The translations under genes were made by a program, and so were the position numbers. From Bacteroidales bacterium (GTDB taxonomy: Bacteria > Bacteroidota > Bacteroidia > Bacteroidales > Muribaculaceae), in contig DXXM01000027.1 in the NCBI GenBank assembly GCA_019416285.1, positions 1-47,206 on the forward strand: DNA of 47,206 bases. The letters are read 5' to 3'. This document shows positions 34,790-41,644 of the stretch, piece after piece (the stretch's first letter is position 1; every line of letters begins with the position of its first letter). The notes below the pieces were generated by a model. It made no database searches and was not told the origin of the DNA. It saw only the letters and a list, made by a program, of their open reading frames with translations.

Positions 34790-36858
34790 AGCTCTGCATC
34801 ACCGAGAAACCAAGTGTAGCGAAAGATATAGCTCAGATTCTTGGCGCCAATACGCGCCGTGACGGATATTACGAGGGGGGTGACTATAAAGTCACCTGGA
34901 CCTTCGGCCATTTGTGTACACTCAAGGAACCCGGTGATTACGACGACCGCTGGAAGCGCTGGGCGCTCGGTGTCCTCCCGATGATTCCGGCCCGCTTCGG
35001 CATAAAGGTCATACCCGACAAAGGGATAGAGCGTCAGTTTCAGGTGATAGAAAATCTTATCTCGGAAGCCGACGAGGTTATCAACTGCGGTGATGCCGGG
35101 CAGGAGGGTGAGCTCATCCAGCGCTGGGTCATGCAGAAAGCGTCGATTAAGTGTCCGGTCAAGCGCCTGTGGATTTCATCACTGACCGACGAGTCAATCC
35201 GCGAGGGCTTCGCGCATCTGCAACCCGAATCGGATTTCAATAATCTCTATCACGCCGGACTCTCGCGCGCTATAGGCGACTGGATTCTCGGCATGAACGC
35301 CACGCGCCTGTATTCGCTCAAATATTCCTCGCCGGGCAATGTCCTTTCAATCGGCCGCGTCCAGACTCCGACGCTTGCCCTGATAGTGCAGCGCCATTTC
35401 GAAATAGAGAATTTCAAGCCGGAGGACTATTGGGAGCTGAAAACGCTCTACAGAGGAGCCGTATTCAACGCCACCGCCGGACGCTTCAAGTCGCCTGAGG
35501 AGGCGCAGTCGACACTCGATGAAATCAGCGCTCTGCCGATGGTCATCAAGGATGTGCAGGAGAAAAAGGGTCGGGAGGCGCCGCCGCGTCTCTTTGACCT
35601 CACGTCGCTTCAGGTTGAGTGTAACAAAAAATGGGGATGGACGGCCGATGAGACCCTTCGCCTCATCCAGTCGCTTTATGAAAAGAAAGTGACAACCTAT
35701 CCGCGCGTCGACACCACATATCTTTCCGAGGATATTTACCCGAAAGTGCCGGGAATCCTCGGGAATATGACCCCATACGCGGCTCTGACAGCTCCGCTGC
35801 TCGGCGCGAAGCTCCCGAAAAGCAAAAAGGTGTTTGACAACTCGAAAGTGACCGACCACCATGCCATCATTCCCACCGGCCAGTCGCCTACGGTGCTCGT
35901 GGGCAATGAACGTAAGCTGTATCATCTTATCGCTCTGCGTTTTATCGCCGCGTTCTATCCCGATTGCAAGTTCCTGAGCACCACGGTGATGGGCGAGGTT
36001 GGAAAGACCGGATTCAAGGCCACGGGCAAGGTGATTGAGGATGCGGGATGGCGGAAAATCTATGAGAATACCACGCCTGACGCCGATGAAGCGAATCAGA
36101 ACCGCGAGGATAATCCGGATGATCGTATTCTGCCTGATTTCAAGGTAGGAGAGAGCGGCCCCCATGAGCCGTCGTTGCAGAAACGCACCACTCAGCCTCC
36201 TAAATATTACACGGAGGGTACACTCCTGCGCGCCATGGAATCGGCAGGTAAAACCATTGAGGATGAGGAACTTCGTGAGGCGATGAAGGAAAACGGGATA
36301 GGGCGTCCGTCCACCCGTGCGGCCATAATCGAGACCCTTTTCAAGCGCAAATATATCTATCGAAACCGCAAATCCATAATGGCTTCGCAGGCCGGTATAG
36401 ATTTGATTGCCACCATCAACGAAGAACTGCTTAAAAGCGCGAAACTCACGGGTTTATGGGAGAATAAACTGCGCCGTATCGAGCGTGGCGATTACTCGGC
36501 CGCCGACTTTATCCAGGAGCTTAAAACGCTTATCAACGAGATTGTCATAAACGTATTGAGCGACAACTCAAAAGCCAAAATCTTCATCGAAAGCTCCTCG
36601 CCGAAATCGGGCGGTGGCAAAGACAGTAGTCAGCCTACCGAGGACAAATCTCCGAAACCGACCAAACCGCGTGCGCCGCGCACCACGAAGTTCGAGCAGA
36701 TCGAGTGTCCATTATGCGGCCAGGGTCACATACTCAAAGGCAAGACTGCATTTGGTTGCAGCCGTTTCCGCGAAGGATGCACACTTCGTCTTAATTTCAC
36801 GGAATATCCCGAAACCCTGACTCCCGCCAAACTCAAAAAACAACTCGCCAAGAAATAA
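34786..36858 (+). CDS. topB: DNA topoisomerase III
   Basis: A 690-residue type IA topoisomerase that passes single strands and resolves replication and recombination intermediates. The TOPRIM domain starts CITEKPSVAKDIA, with the acidic triad in GDAGQEGE (102-109). The catalytic tyrosine is Tyr305 in TTYPRVDTTYL. A C-terminal zinc-binding segment starts at Cys641 (CPLCGQGH ... FGCSRFREGC). This looks like the chromosomal housekeeping copy; no conjugative genes are near. It overlaps the preceding gene by four bases. It is the last host gene before the dif site, where decatenation would be needed, but the placement may be chance. Confidence 0.94.
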   Translation: MKLCITEKPSVAKDIAQILGANTRRDGYYEGGDYKVTWTFGHLCTLKEPGDYDDRWKRWALGVLPMIPARFGIKVIPDKGIERQFQVIENLISEADEVINCGDAGQEGELIQRWVMQKASIKCPVKRLWISSLTDESIREGFAHLQPESDFNNLYHAGLSRAIGDWILGMNATRLYSLKYSSPGNVLSIGRVQTPTLALIVQRHFEIENFKPEDYWELKTLYRGAVFNATAGRFKSPEEAQSTLDEISALPMVIKDVQEKKGREAPPRLFDLTSLQVECNKKWGWTADETLRLIQSLYEKKVTTYPRVDTTYLSEDIYPKVPGILGNMTPYAALTAPLLGAKLPKSKKVFDNSKVTDHHAIIPTGQSPTVLVGNERKLYHLIALRFIAAFYPDCKFLSTTVMGEVGKTGFKATGKVIEDAGWRKIYENTTPDADEANQNREDNPDDRILPDFKVGESGPHEPSLQKRTTQPPKYYTEGTLLRAMESAGKTIEDEELREAMKENGIGRPSTRAAIIETLFKRKYIYRNRKSIMASQAGIDLIATINEELLKSAKLTGLWENKLRRIERGDYSAADFIQELKTLINEIVINVLSDNSKAKIFIESSSPKSGGGKDSSQPTEDKSPKPTKPRAPRTTKFEQIECPLCGQGHILKGKTAFGCSRFREGCTLRLNFTEYPETLTPAKLKKQLAKK

Positions 36859-37045
36859 CCGGAGTAAACGGCGTAAAAGAGTAATACGGATATTACATCC
36901 CAACTAAGGAATATTATAATTCCTGCGAAGGGATTAGCTTCCGCTCAAGCAAGCCATAATCCAGCAAAAAACTTACACAATAGGGGACGCCATCGTTCCG
37001 TCGAAAGCATAATAATTCGAGTCTTAAAATAACGCTATGTATTCT

Positions 37046-37073
37046 ATTTAACATAATCATGATTATGGGAATT
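37046..37073 (+). other. dif / attL site (XerCD)
   Basis: Three parts: ATTTAACATAA (37046-37056), identical to the E. coli XerD-binding arm in reverse complement; central TCATGA (37057-37062); and TTATGGGAATT (37063-37073) as XerC-like arm starting with the conserved TTATG. The inner 16 bases CATAATCATGATTATG are a perfect palindrome. The outer-left arm should be chromosomal and the right arm phage-derived after integration. Confidence 0.85.
37054..37071 (+). repeat. Direct repeat, left copy (18 bp)
   Basis: TAATCATGATTATGGGAA, identical to 43111-43128; the duplication created when the phage integrated at dif. Confidence 0.9.
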
Positions 37074-37080
37074 ATCTTTG
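37073..37080 (+). promoter_or_regulatory. -7 element just inside the prophage
   Basis: TATCTTTG fits TAnnTTTG and overlaps the last base of the left dif arm. A possible -33 (TTTA, 37047-37050) at 22 bases lies in the chromosomal XerD arm, so this promoter could change strength when the phage excises. Predicted start is near 37084, 19 bases before the first phage gene. Confidence 0.45.
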
Positions 37081-37102
37081 CTCTCGTATTAAATTTTATG
37101 AT

Positions 37103-37327
37103 ATGAGAAAAAAAATAAAACCCTGTCCCCGTTCTCTTTCAGAGTGCTATTGCGCTAACTCTTTTCAGATGGAACGTAATTTGCATGATTATATTGCATT
37201 TGAGCTTAGGTATATTCGTGACTATTCGGTTGCGCTTACTTCTTCTTCCATTGCCGAGCGCTTTAACGCTATCGGATGTGCTTACAATACCATTGCAACT
37301 TTAATTCGTCGTCGTTATGAACGTTAA
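37103..37327 (+). CDS. Unknown 74-residue phage protein
   Basis: The first phage gene after the left dif. The protein is basic at both ends (MRKKIKP, LIRRRYER), with predicted helices in the middle (NLHDYIAFELRYIRDYS, AERFNAIGCAYNTIATLI). Two cysteines lie near the N-terminus (CYCAN). No family was recognised. Its stop overlaps the peptidase start by 11 bases. A small helical basic protein next to the attachment site could be a regulator or DNA-binding factor, but nothing in the sequence proves that. Confidence 0.65.
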   Translation: MRKKIKPCPRSLSECYCANSFQMERNLHDYIAFELRYIRDYSVALTSSSIAERFNAIGCAYNTIATLIRRRYER

Positions 37328-37814
37328 GGAGCGTCTATCAGTATTGCAAGTCTGTTCTGATATTCAGTCTGTTCTTTCTGATTTAAAGTCATCACCCTCT
37401 ATTGAGGTTCTTGACCGATGTTTTAAGGTTCTTATGTCTCTTACTGAGTCTACTCCGACTAAATTGACGGAGCATTTTACGGTTGAGGAATTTTTGGCTT
37501 CTCCTACTGCTGTTAAACATAATATTACCCTTACTCCTAATGCTACGGTGTTTGCTAATCTTCGGCGTCTTTGTGTGGAAGTTTTGGAGCCTGCTCGCAA
37601 GAAAATTAATAAGCCTCTTATCATCACTTCCGGCTATCGTTCTCAGGCTCTTAATCGGTTAGTTGGTGGTGTTCCCACATCCTTACATCTCCAAGGCCGT
37701 GCCGCTGATATAGTTGCACCCCTTGGTTATCATTCTGAATTATTCAGGATATTTGCTGAATTGCCTCATGTTGAATTAATTGATTATAAAACATTTATCC
37801 ATGTTGCCTTATAA
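37317..37814 (+). CDS. Peptidase M15 (D-Ala-D-Ala carboxypeptidase-like) of the phage
   Basis: 165 residues. The C-terminal M15 zinc peptidase domain (about 50-165) has SGYRS (105-109), His124 and Asp131 in SLHLQGRAADI, and the final His162 in FIHVAL: the complete H-D-H zinc set, with the last ligand three residues from the C-terminus. Such peptidases are common in Bacteroidetes microviruses and cleave peptidoglycan stem peptides, for lysis or entry. No signal peptide is seen, so another factor would be needed to reach the periplasm. The first 50 residues are helical with no known domain. Confidence 0.88.
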   Translation: MNVKERLSVLQVCSDIQSVLSDLKSSPSIEVLDRCFKVLMSLTESTPTKLTEHFTVEEFLASPTAVKHNITLTPNATVFANLRRLCVEVLEPARKKINKPLIITSGYRSQALNRLVGGVPTSLHLQGRAADIVAPLGYHSELFRIFAELPHVELIDYKTFIHVAL

Positions 37815-37962
37815 AAAAATCTCTTATCAAAAAAATTCTCGAAGTAATAGTCGCTGTCGCTTCAGCTTTTCTCGGTTGCCTTGGCGCCTCCTCTATTTAG
37901 TATTAACTTTAATTCTTAAGATTTTATGCCTAATCCATTCGGAAAAAGCGGTGGTCCGGTAA
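37801..37962 (+). CDS. Possible overlapping small basic/hydrophobic protein
   Basis: A 53-codon ATG frame overlapping the end of the peptidase gene and the first 37 bases of VP1. The N-terminal half is strongly basic (KKISYQKNSRSNSRCR) and the second half is one hydrophobic helix (LLYLVLTLILKILCLI), the same design as small single-gene lysis proteins of RNA phages. It may equally be a chance frame; it competes with the 29-codon frame at 37811-37900. Confidence 0.25.
   Translation: MLPYKKISYQKNSRSNSRCRFSFSRLPWRLLYLVLTLILKILCLIHSEKAVVR
37811..37900 (+). CDS. Small hydrophobic peptide, smalltalk-like, no standard start codon
   Basis: A 29-codon frame in the gap between the peptidase and VP1. 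It reads as a lysine-rich start (KKSLIKKILE), then VIVAVASAFLGCLGASS, resembling the roughly 30-residue 'smalltalk' proteins found next to lysis amidases in Bacteroidetes. The frame has no ATG, GTG or TTG; ATA at 37811 overlaps the peptidase TAA in the way ATGA overlaps do, and ATT at 37793 is the only other candidate. Start and expression are therefore uncertain. Confidence 0.4.
   Translation: MKKSLIKKILEVIVAVASAFLGCLGASSI
37881..37911 (+). promoter_or_regulatory. Possible VP1 promoter
   Basis: TTGG (37881-37884), a 19-base spacer and TAACTTTA (37904-37911; last base differs from TAnnTTTG). It would start transcription about 10 bases before the VP1 ATG at 37926. Confidence 0.4.
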
Positions 37963-40007
37963 ATTCCGTGCCTCGTAACACTTTTGATTTGTCATTTCAG
38001 ACTAATGGTACCTATCAGTTTGGTGGACTTTATCCTGTATTATGTAAGGAAGTAATTCCAGGAGATTCCTTTAAGATAGATACAACTTTCGGTCTTCGCT
38101 TCATGCCTACTGCATTTCCTTTGCAGACTCGTATGAGAGCTGATATTCATTTCTTCTATGTTCGTAATCGTAATCTATGGAAAGATTGGGCCGATTGGTA
38201 TGGTAAGACAAAACAAAATTTGTCTTTCCCCGTTATTAAACAGACTAAAGAATTTTATCGCACTGGCTCTCTTTCTGATTATCTTGGTTTGCCTACTTCT
38301 ATTTATGGTAGTGAAACAAATCCTTCTAATATTTCTACTTTAACTTCAACTTATGATAAATATTGTTCTTATTCTTTAGTCGGTTCTACTATAGGTCTTA
38401 CGACTTCTTCTCGTGATGTTGTTGTTGGTACTCGTCTCACCGGTGATGTTGTTTTATCTTCTACTGGTTTAACTTCTGGTTCTCCTTGTTTGCGTGTCGG
38501 TTTTTCTTCTATGACTCTTTCTAAGGGTTCTTCTATTGTTGTTAATTTTGAAGCGTATAAGCCTCAAAGTGCTGAGCCATTTGTTTGTTATTTTTATAGT
38601 AATTCTGTTTGTGTCGCTTATTCTGTTGGTTCTATTCAATCGATTAGTAATATTGAGTATGGTGATTATTATGTATCTTTTCCTGTTCCTTCAGATATTC
38701 AGTGTCAGGGCATTTTTGTCGTTTATCCTGATGTAAGAAAATTAGGTGATTCTACTCTTGCTTTTAGGGACTTTTATAGCTTAGGTTCTTATTCTCCACA
38801 GTCTTTTGTTGATTACCCGGATTCTACAAGTGATATTTATTCATCTATTTATCCGTCTGCTTTGCCTTTTCGTGCTTATGAATCGATTTATAACTCATTT
38901 TACCGTGATGAGCGTAATAACCCTTTTGTTATAGATGGCGAGAAGGAATTTAATCGTTATCTCCCTACTCAGGAAGGCGGTAATGATACTATTCCTTATT
39001 CTTTGCGTTTCCGTAATTGGGAGCAGGATTTTCTCACTACTGCTGTTCCTACTCCTCAGCAAGGTGTCGCTCCCCTTGTCGGTATTTCCGCTACTGGTGT
39101 TATTTCCATTTCTGATCCTGATACCGGTCAGGTCTATCAAGTTCAGGCTAAAACTGCTGATGATGCTGATACTATTGTAGGATATGATGTTACTGAGACT
39201 CTTCCTAAAGCTGTTACTCGCTCTCTTGTTAACTATGCCTCTTCTGGTATTTCAATCAATGATTTCCGCAATGTCAATGCTTATCAACGTTGGCTTGAGA
39301 CAAATATCCGTCGCGGTTTTAAATATCGTGATATGATTAAGTCTCATTTTGATGTTGACATTTCTTTCCAGGAACTTGACATGCCTGAATTTATCGGAGG
39401 TGTTTCAATTGATATTATGCCTCAGACTATCTCACAGACTTCTGCCGATTCTGAATTTAACCCCCTTGGTTCTTATGCCGGTCAGTTGTATGGCTCTGGT
39501 TCTTCCAAAAATTCCATTTCTCAATATTTTGATGAACATGGCTTTGTGATTGCGATTCTTTCCGTTGTTCCGGTTCCGAATTATTCGCAACTTACTCCTA
39601 AGCATTATTTTAAAACAACTGATTCTCTTGATTATTATTCTCCTGAGTTCGGTCATATCGGATTGCAGTCTATTCAGAATCAGGAAGTATCTTTATTGCA
39701 ATGTAATATGGATACTTATAATAAAACTTTTGGTTATCAGCGTGCTTGGTATGATTATTTGCAGTCTGTAGATGAAGTTCACGGTCAGTTTCGTACTACT
39801 CTACGTGATTTTGTTATGAATCGTGTTTTTGATAATCTTCCGGTTCTTGGCCCCTCTTTTACTGTCATTGACCCAAAACAGTTAAATGATGTGTTTACTG
39901 TTCGTGAAGTTGAAGGTGAATCTATCGACCCTATACTCGGTCAGATTTATTTCGATATCAAGGCTAAACGTCCGATACCTCGCTATGGCGTTCCTCGTCT
40001 TGAATAA
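37926..40007 (+). CDS. Microvirus major capsid protein VP1
   Basis: A 693-residue coat protein of the Microviridae F-protein family, which forms the T=1 capsid shell. The N-terminus is diagnostic: FGKSGGPVNSVPRNTFDLSF, the ...PVLCKEVIPGDSF segment and the FPLQTRMRADIHFFYVRNR strand with NLWKDW. The C-terminal end YGVPRLE is also typical. It is longer than the 530-560 residues usual in Gokushovirinae; extra sequence lies in the serine- and tyrosine-rich region about 110-290, which should form surface loops. A pyrimidine-rich, T-ended codon choice runs throughout. Confidence 0.95.
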   Translation: MPNPFGKSGGPVNSVPRNTFDLSFQTNGTYQFGGLYPVLCKEVIPGDSFKIDTTFGLRFMPTAFPLQTRMRADIHFFYVRNRNLWKDWADWYGKTKQNLSFPVIKQTKEFYRTGSLSDYLGLPTSIYGSETNPSNISTLTSTYDKYCSYSLVGSTIGLTTSSRDVVVGTRLTGDVVLSSTGLTSGSPCLRVGFSSMTLSKGSSIVVNFEAYKPQSAEPFVCYFYSNSVCVAYSVGSIQSISNIEYGDYYVSFPVPSDIQCQGIFVVYPDVRKLGDSTLAFRDFYSLGSYSPQSFVDYPDSTSDIYSSIYPSALPFRAYESIYNSFYRDERNNPFVIDGEKEFNRYLPTQEGGNDTIPYSLRFRNWEQDFLTTAVPTPQQGVAPLVGISATGVISISDPDTGQVYQVQAKTADDADTIVGYDVTETLPKAVTRSLVNYASSGISINDFRNVNAYQRWLETNIRRGFKYRDMIKSHFDVDISFQELDMPEFIGGVSIDIMPQTISQTSADSEFNPLGSYAGQLYGSGSSKNSISQYFDEHGFVIAILSVVPVPNYSQLTPKHYFKTTDSLDYYSPEFGHIGLQSIQNQEVSLLQCNMDTYNKTFGYQRAWYDYLQSVDEVHGQFRTTLRDFVMNRVFDNLPVLGPSFTVIDPKQLNDVFTVREVEGESIDPILGQIYFDIKAKRPIPRYGVPRLE

Positions 40008-40056
40008 TCTTCACTGAATAGCCCAAAACAAAAGAAGGAGCTAATGCTTATTTTCG

Positions 40057-40075
40057 GAGTAATATACAATTACTC
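40057..40075 (+). terminator. Small hairpin after VP1
   Basis: GAGTAAT (40057-40063) and ATTACTC (40069-40075) pair around ATACA, followed by pyrimidine-rich sequence (ATTCTCCTCTCTCC). It lies in the 139-base gap between VP1 and the next gene and may attenuate transcription or be a structured ssDNA element. Confidence 0.35.
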
Positions 40076-40146
40076 ATTCTCCTCTCTCCTCATAATAAAA
40101 TCGTGAGCGAAGCGAACACCTTTTAAAATAATAAAATATAACAACT

Positions 40147-40452
40147 ATGATTTCAAGAATTAAACAATGTCGCAGTGCCCGGACTGCTCATATTATTGAT
40201 GATGGCTTTGAAAAAGTCACTCCCGGTCTTTCCGTCTCACCCTCTCAGATGGCAAAAATGGCTGAAAGAGGTATCCCGATTACAGCTCAGATGGCTGATA
40301 CATTCTTCGATGGTGTTTCTAATCCCTCGTTTGAGATGCCTATCGAGGATTTGCGCGGTATTGATGTCAATGCCGTCTGGAATGCTCAGAAAGATGCCCG
40401 TAAACGTCTCATTGATGCTCATAAAGCTGACAAACAAGCCTACGACAATTGA
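40147..40452 (+). CDS. Small microvirus protein, probably internal scaffolding (VP3-like)
   Basis: 101 residues between VP1 and VP2. It contains SPSQMAKMAERGIPITAQMAD and ends in a charged helix (DARKRLIDAHKADKQAYDN). Position and the 'PSQM...RGIPI' motif fit small conserved proteins of Bacteroidetes microviruses that I would assign to the internal scaffolding role, but the similarity to known VP3 is not strong enough to be sure. Its stop codon comes two bases before the VP2 ATG at 40455, implying coupled translation. Confidence 0.6.
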   Translation: MISRIKQCRSARTAHIIDDGFEKVTPGLSVSPSQMAKMAERGIPITAQMADTFFDGVSNPSFEMPIEDLRGIDVNAVWNAQKDARKRLIDAHKADKQAYDN

Positions 40453-40454
40453 TT

Positions 40455-41498
40455 ATGGGAAATATCTTCAAGTCTATTGCTAAAGGAATTGGCGGTGCCC
40501 TCAGTGGTGCCGCTTCCGTTATTCCAGTTGTTGGCCCTATAGCTTCAAAAGCTGTTGATGGTCTTTTAGCTTCTTCTGATGCCCGTGCTTCTCTTCGTGC
40601 TCAAAATGAGTTACTTCAAAAGCAACAACAATTCGCTCATGATGAAGCTGCTTTAAATCGTCAGTTTCAACGTGAGATGTTTGATACTACTAATGAGTAC
40701 AATTCCCCCAAATCTCAAGTTGCCCGTATGGTTGAAGCCGGATTAAATCCTGCTTTAATGTATGGTTCCGGCGCTGGCTCTATTGCTGCGCAGTCTCCTT
40801 CCGGTTCCGCTGCTTCTGCTCCCAGTGCTCCGTCTCCTCAAGGTCTTTCAGATTTGTCCCTTCGTGCTGCTGAGATTGCCCGTGTTAATGCTGAGACTGC
40901 TGCCATTAAGTCACAAACAAAGAAAACAGAAGCTGAGACGGGTATTTTATCTTCTGATGCTTCTTTTCGTGATGCTCTTAACGCTGCTAATCTTGAAATG
41001 ACTTATGCTAATATTAAGTTAAATAAATCGGTTGAAAATCTTAATGATAATCAGGTTAAGGTCCTTCGTCAACAATGTAAGAAAATTGATTCTGAGTGTC
41101 AGGTTCTTGATTCAACTATTGGTGAGATTAAAGCTAAGATTGCTAATCTTGGTGCTGATACTTATTTGAAGCGTCTGCACGGTTTTTTAGATTCCTCTAT
41201 TGCAAAAGCTCAGATTCAAAAAATGGCTTCTGAGACTTCAATGAATTATGCAAATGCCCGTGCGACTGTTGAAAAATTGGCTTATGAGATTGCAAATCTT
41301 CAAGCTAATACTAATCTTCTTGAAGAGACTGGCCGTAAGGTTATGTATGAAGGTGATCGTTTATCTTTAGATTATGAGGTTGACCTTGGTGGCGCAAAGG
41401 ATTCATTTCGTTATATGGAGCGTCTTTTTACCTCTGCTTCTTCTGAGGTTGGTGCTCTTACCTCTGTTTTGCGTATGTTCTATGATTCGTTGAAGTAG
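40455..41498 (+). CDS. Microvirus DNA pilot protein VP2
   Basis: A 347-residue minor virion protein (phiX174 H counterpart) thought to form the tube that carries ssDNA across the envelope. The N-terminus is a glycine/alanine-rich amphipathic membrane segment (FKSIAKGIGGALSGAASVIP); then comes the conserved NRQFQREMFDTTNEYNSP and QVARMVEAGLNPALMYGSGA, a serine/alanine/proline-rich linker, and a long coiled coil (about 140-320). The ATG at 40455 (MGNIFKS) is preferred over a TTG two codons earlier. A GC-rich hairpin follows the stop. Confidence 0.92.
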   Translation: MGNIFKSIAKGIGGALSGAASVIPVVGPIASKAVDGLLASSDARASLRAQNELLQKQQQFAHDEAALNRQFQREMFDTTNEYNSPKSQVARMVEAGLNPALMYGSGAGSIAAQSPSGSAASAPSAPSPQGLSDLSLRAAEIARVNAETAAIKSQTKKTEAETGILSSDASFRDALNAANLEMTYANIKLNKSVENLNDNQVKVLRQQCKKIDSECQVLDSTIGEIKAKIANLGADTYLKRLHGFLDSSIAKAQIQKMASETSMNYANARATVEKLAYEIANLQANTNLLEETGRKVMYEGDRLSLDYEVDLGGAKDSFRYMERLFTSASSEVGALTSVLRMFYDSLK

Positions 41499-41501
41499 GT
41501 T

Positions 41502-41523
41502 AGCAAGGGCAACTGCCCTTGCT
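41502..41523 (+). terminator. GC-rich hairpin between VP2 and VP4
   Basis: AGCAAGGGC (41502-41510) and GCCCTTGCT (41515-41523) form a perfect 9-bp stem with loop AACT, followed by TTCCCCTTGCTT. Best read as the terminator of the structural genes; in the ssDNA form it would also be a stable hairpin. Confidence 0.65.
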
Positions 41524-41611
41524 TTCCCCTTGCTTGACATTAACATAGTCAATGACACACCGCTGTCACTTGACGGAAAAATTTACATCTTTATCGCTTT
41601 CTGTTTACTCT

Positions 41612-41642
41612 TTTGAAAGTAGTAAAATAATAACTATATTTG
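41612..41642 (+). promoter_or_regulatory. Promoter of the phage replication gene
   Basis: TTTG (41612-41615), a 19-base spacer and TATATTTG (41635-41642): an exact match to both Bacteroidetes elements. The predicted transcription start (about 41645-41646) falls on the VP4 ATG at 41645, so the message would be leaderless. Confidence 0.7.
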
Positions 41643-41644
41643 TC

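Noticed and set aside
34786..36858. topB as a marker of a conjugative transposon
   Set aside because: Conjugative elements in Bacteroidales often carry topB, but here there are no tra, mob or integrase genes, and the codon use matches the host genes.
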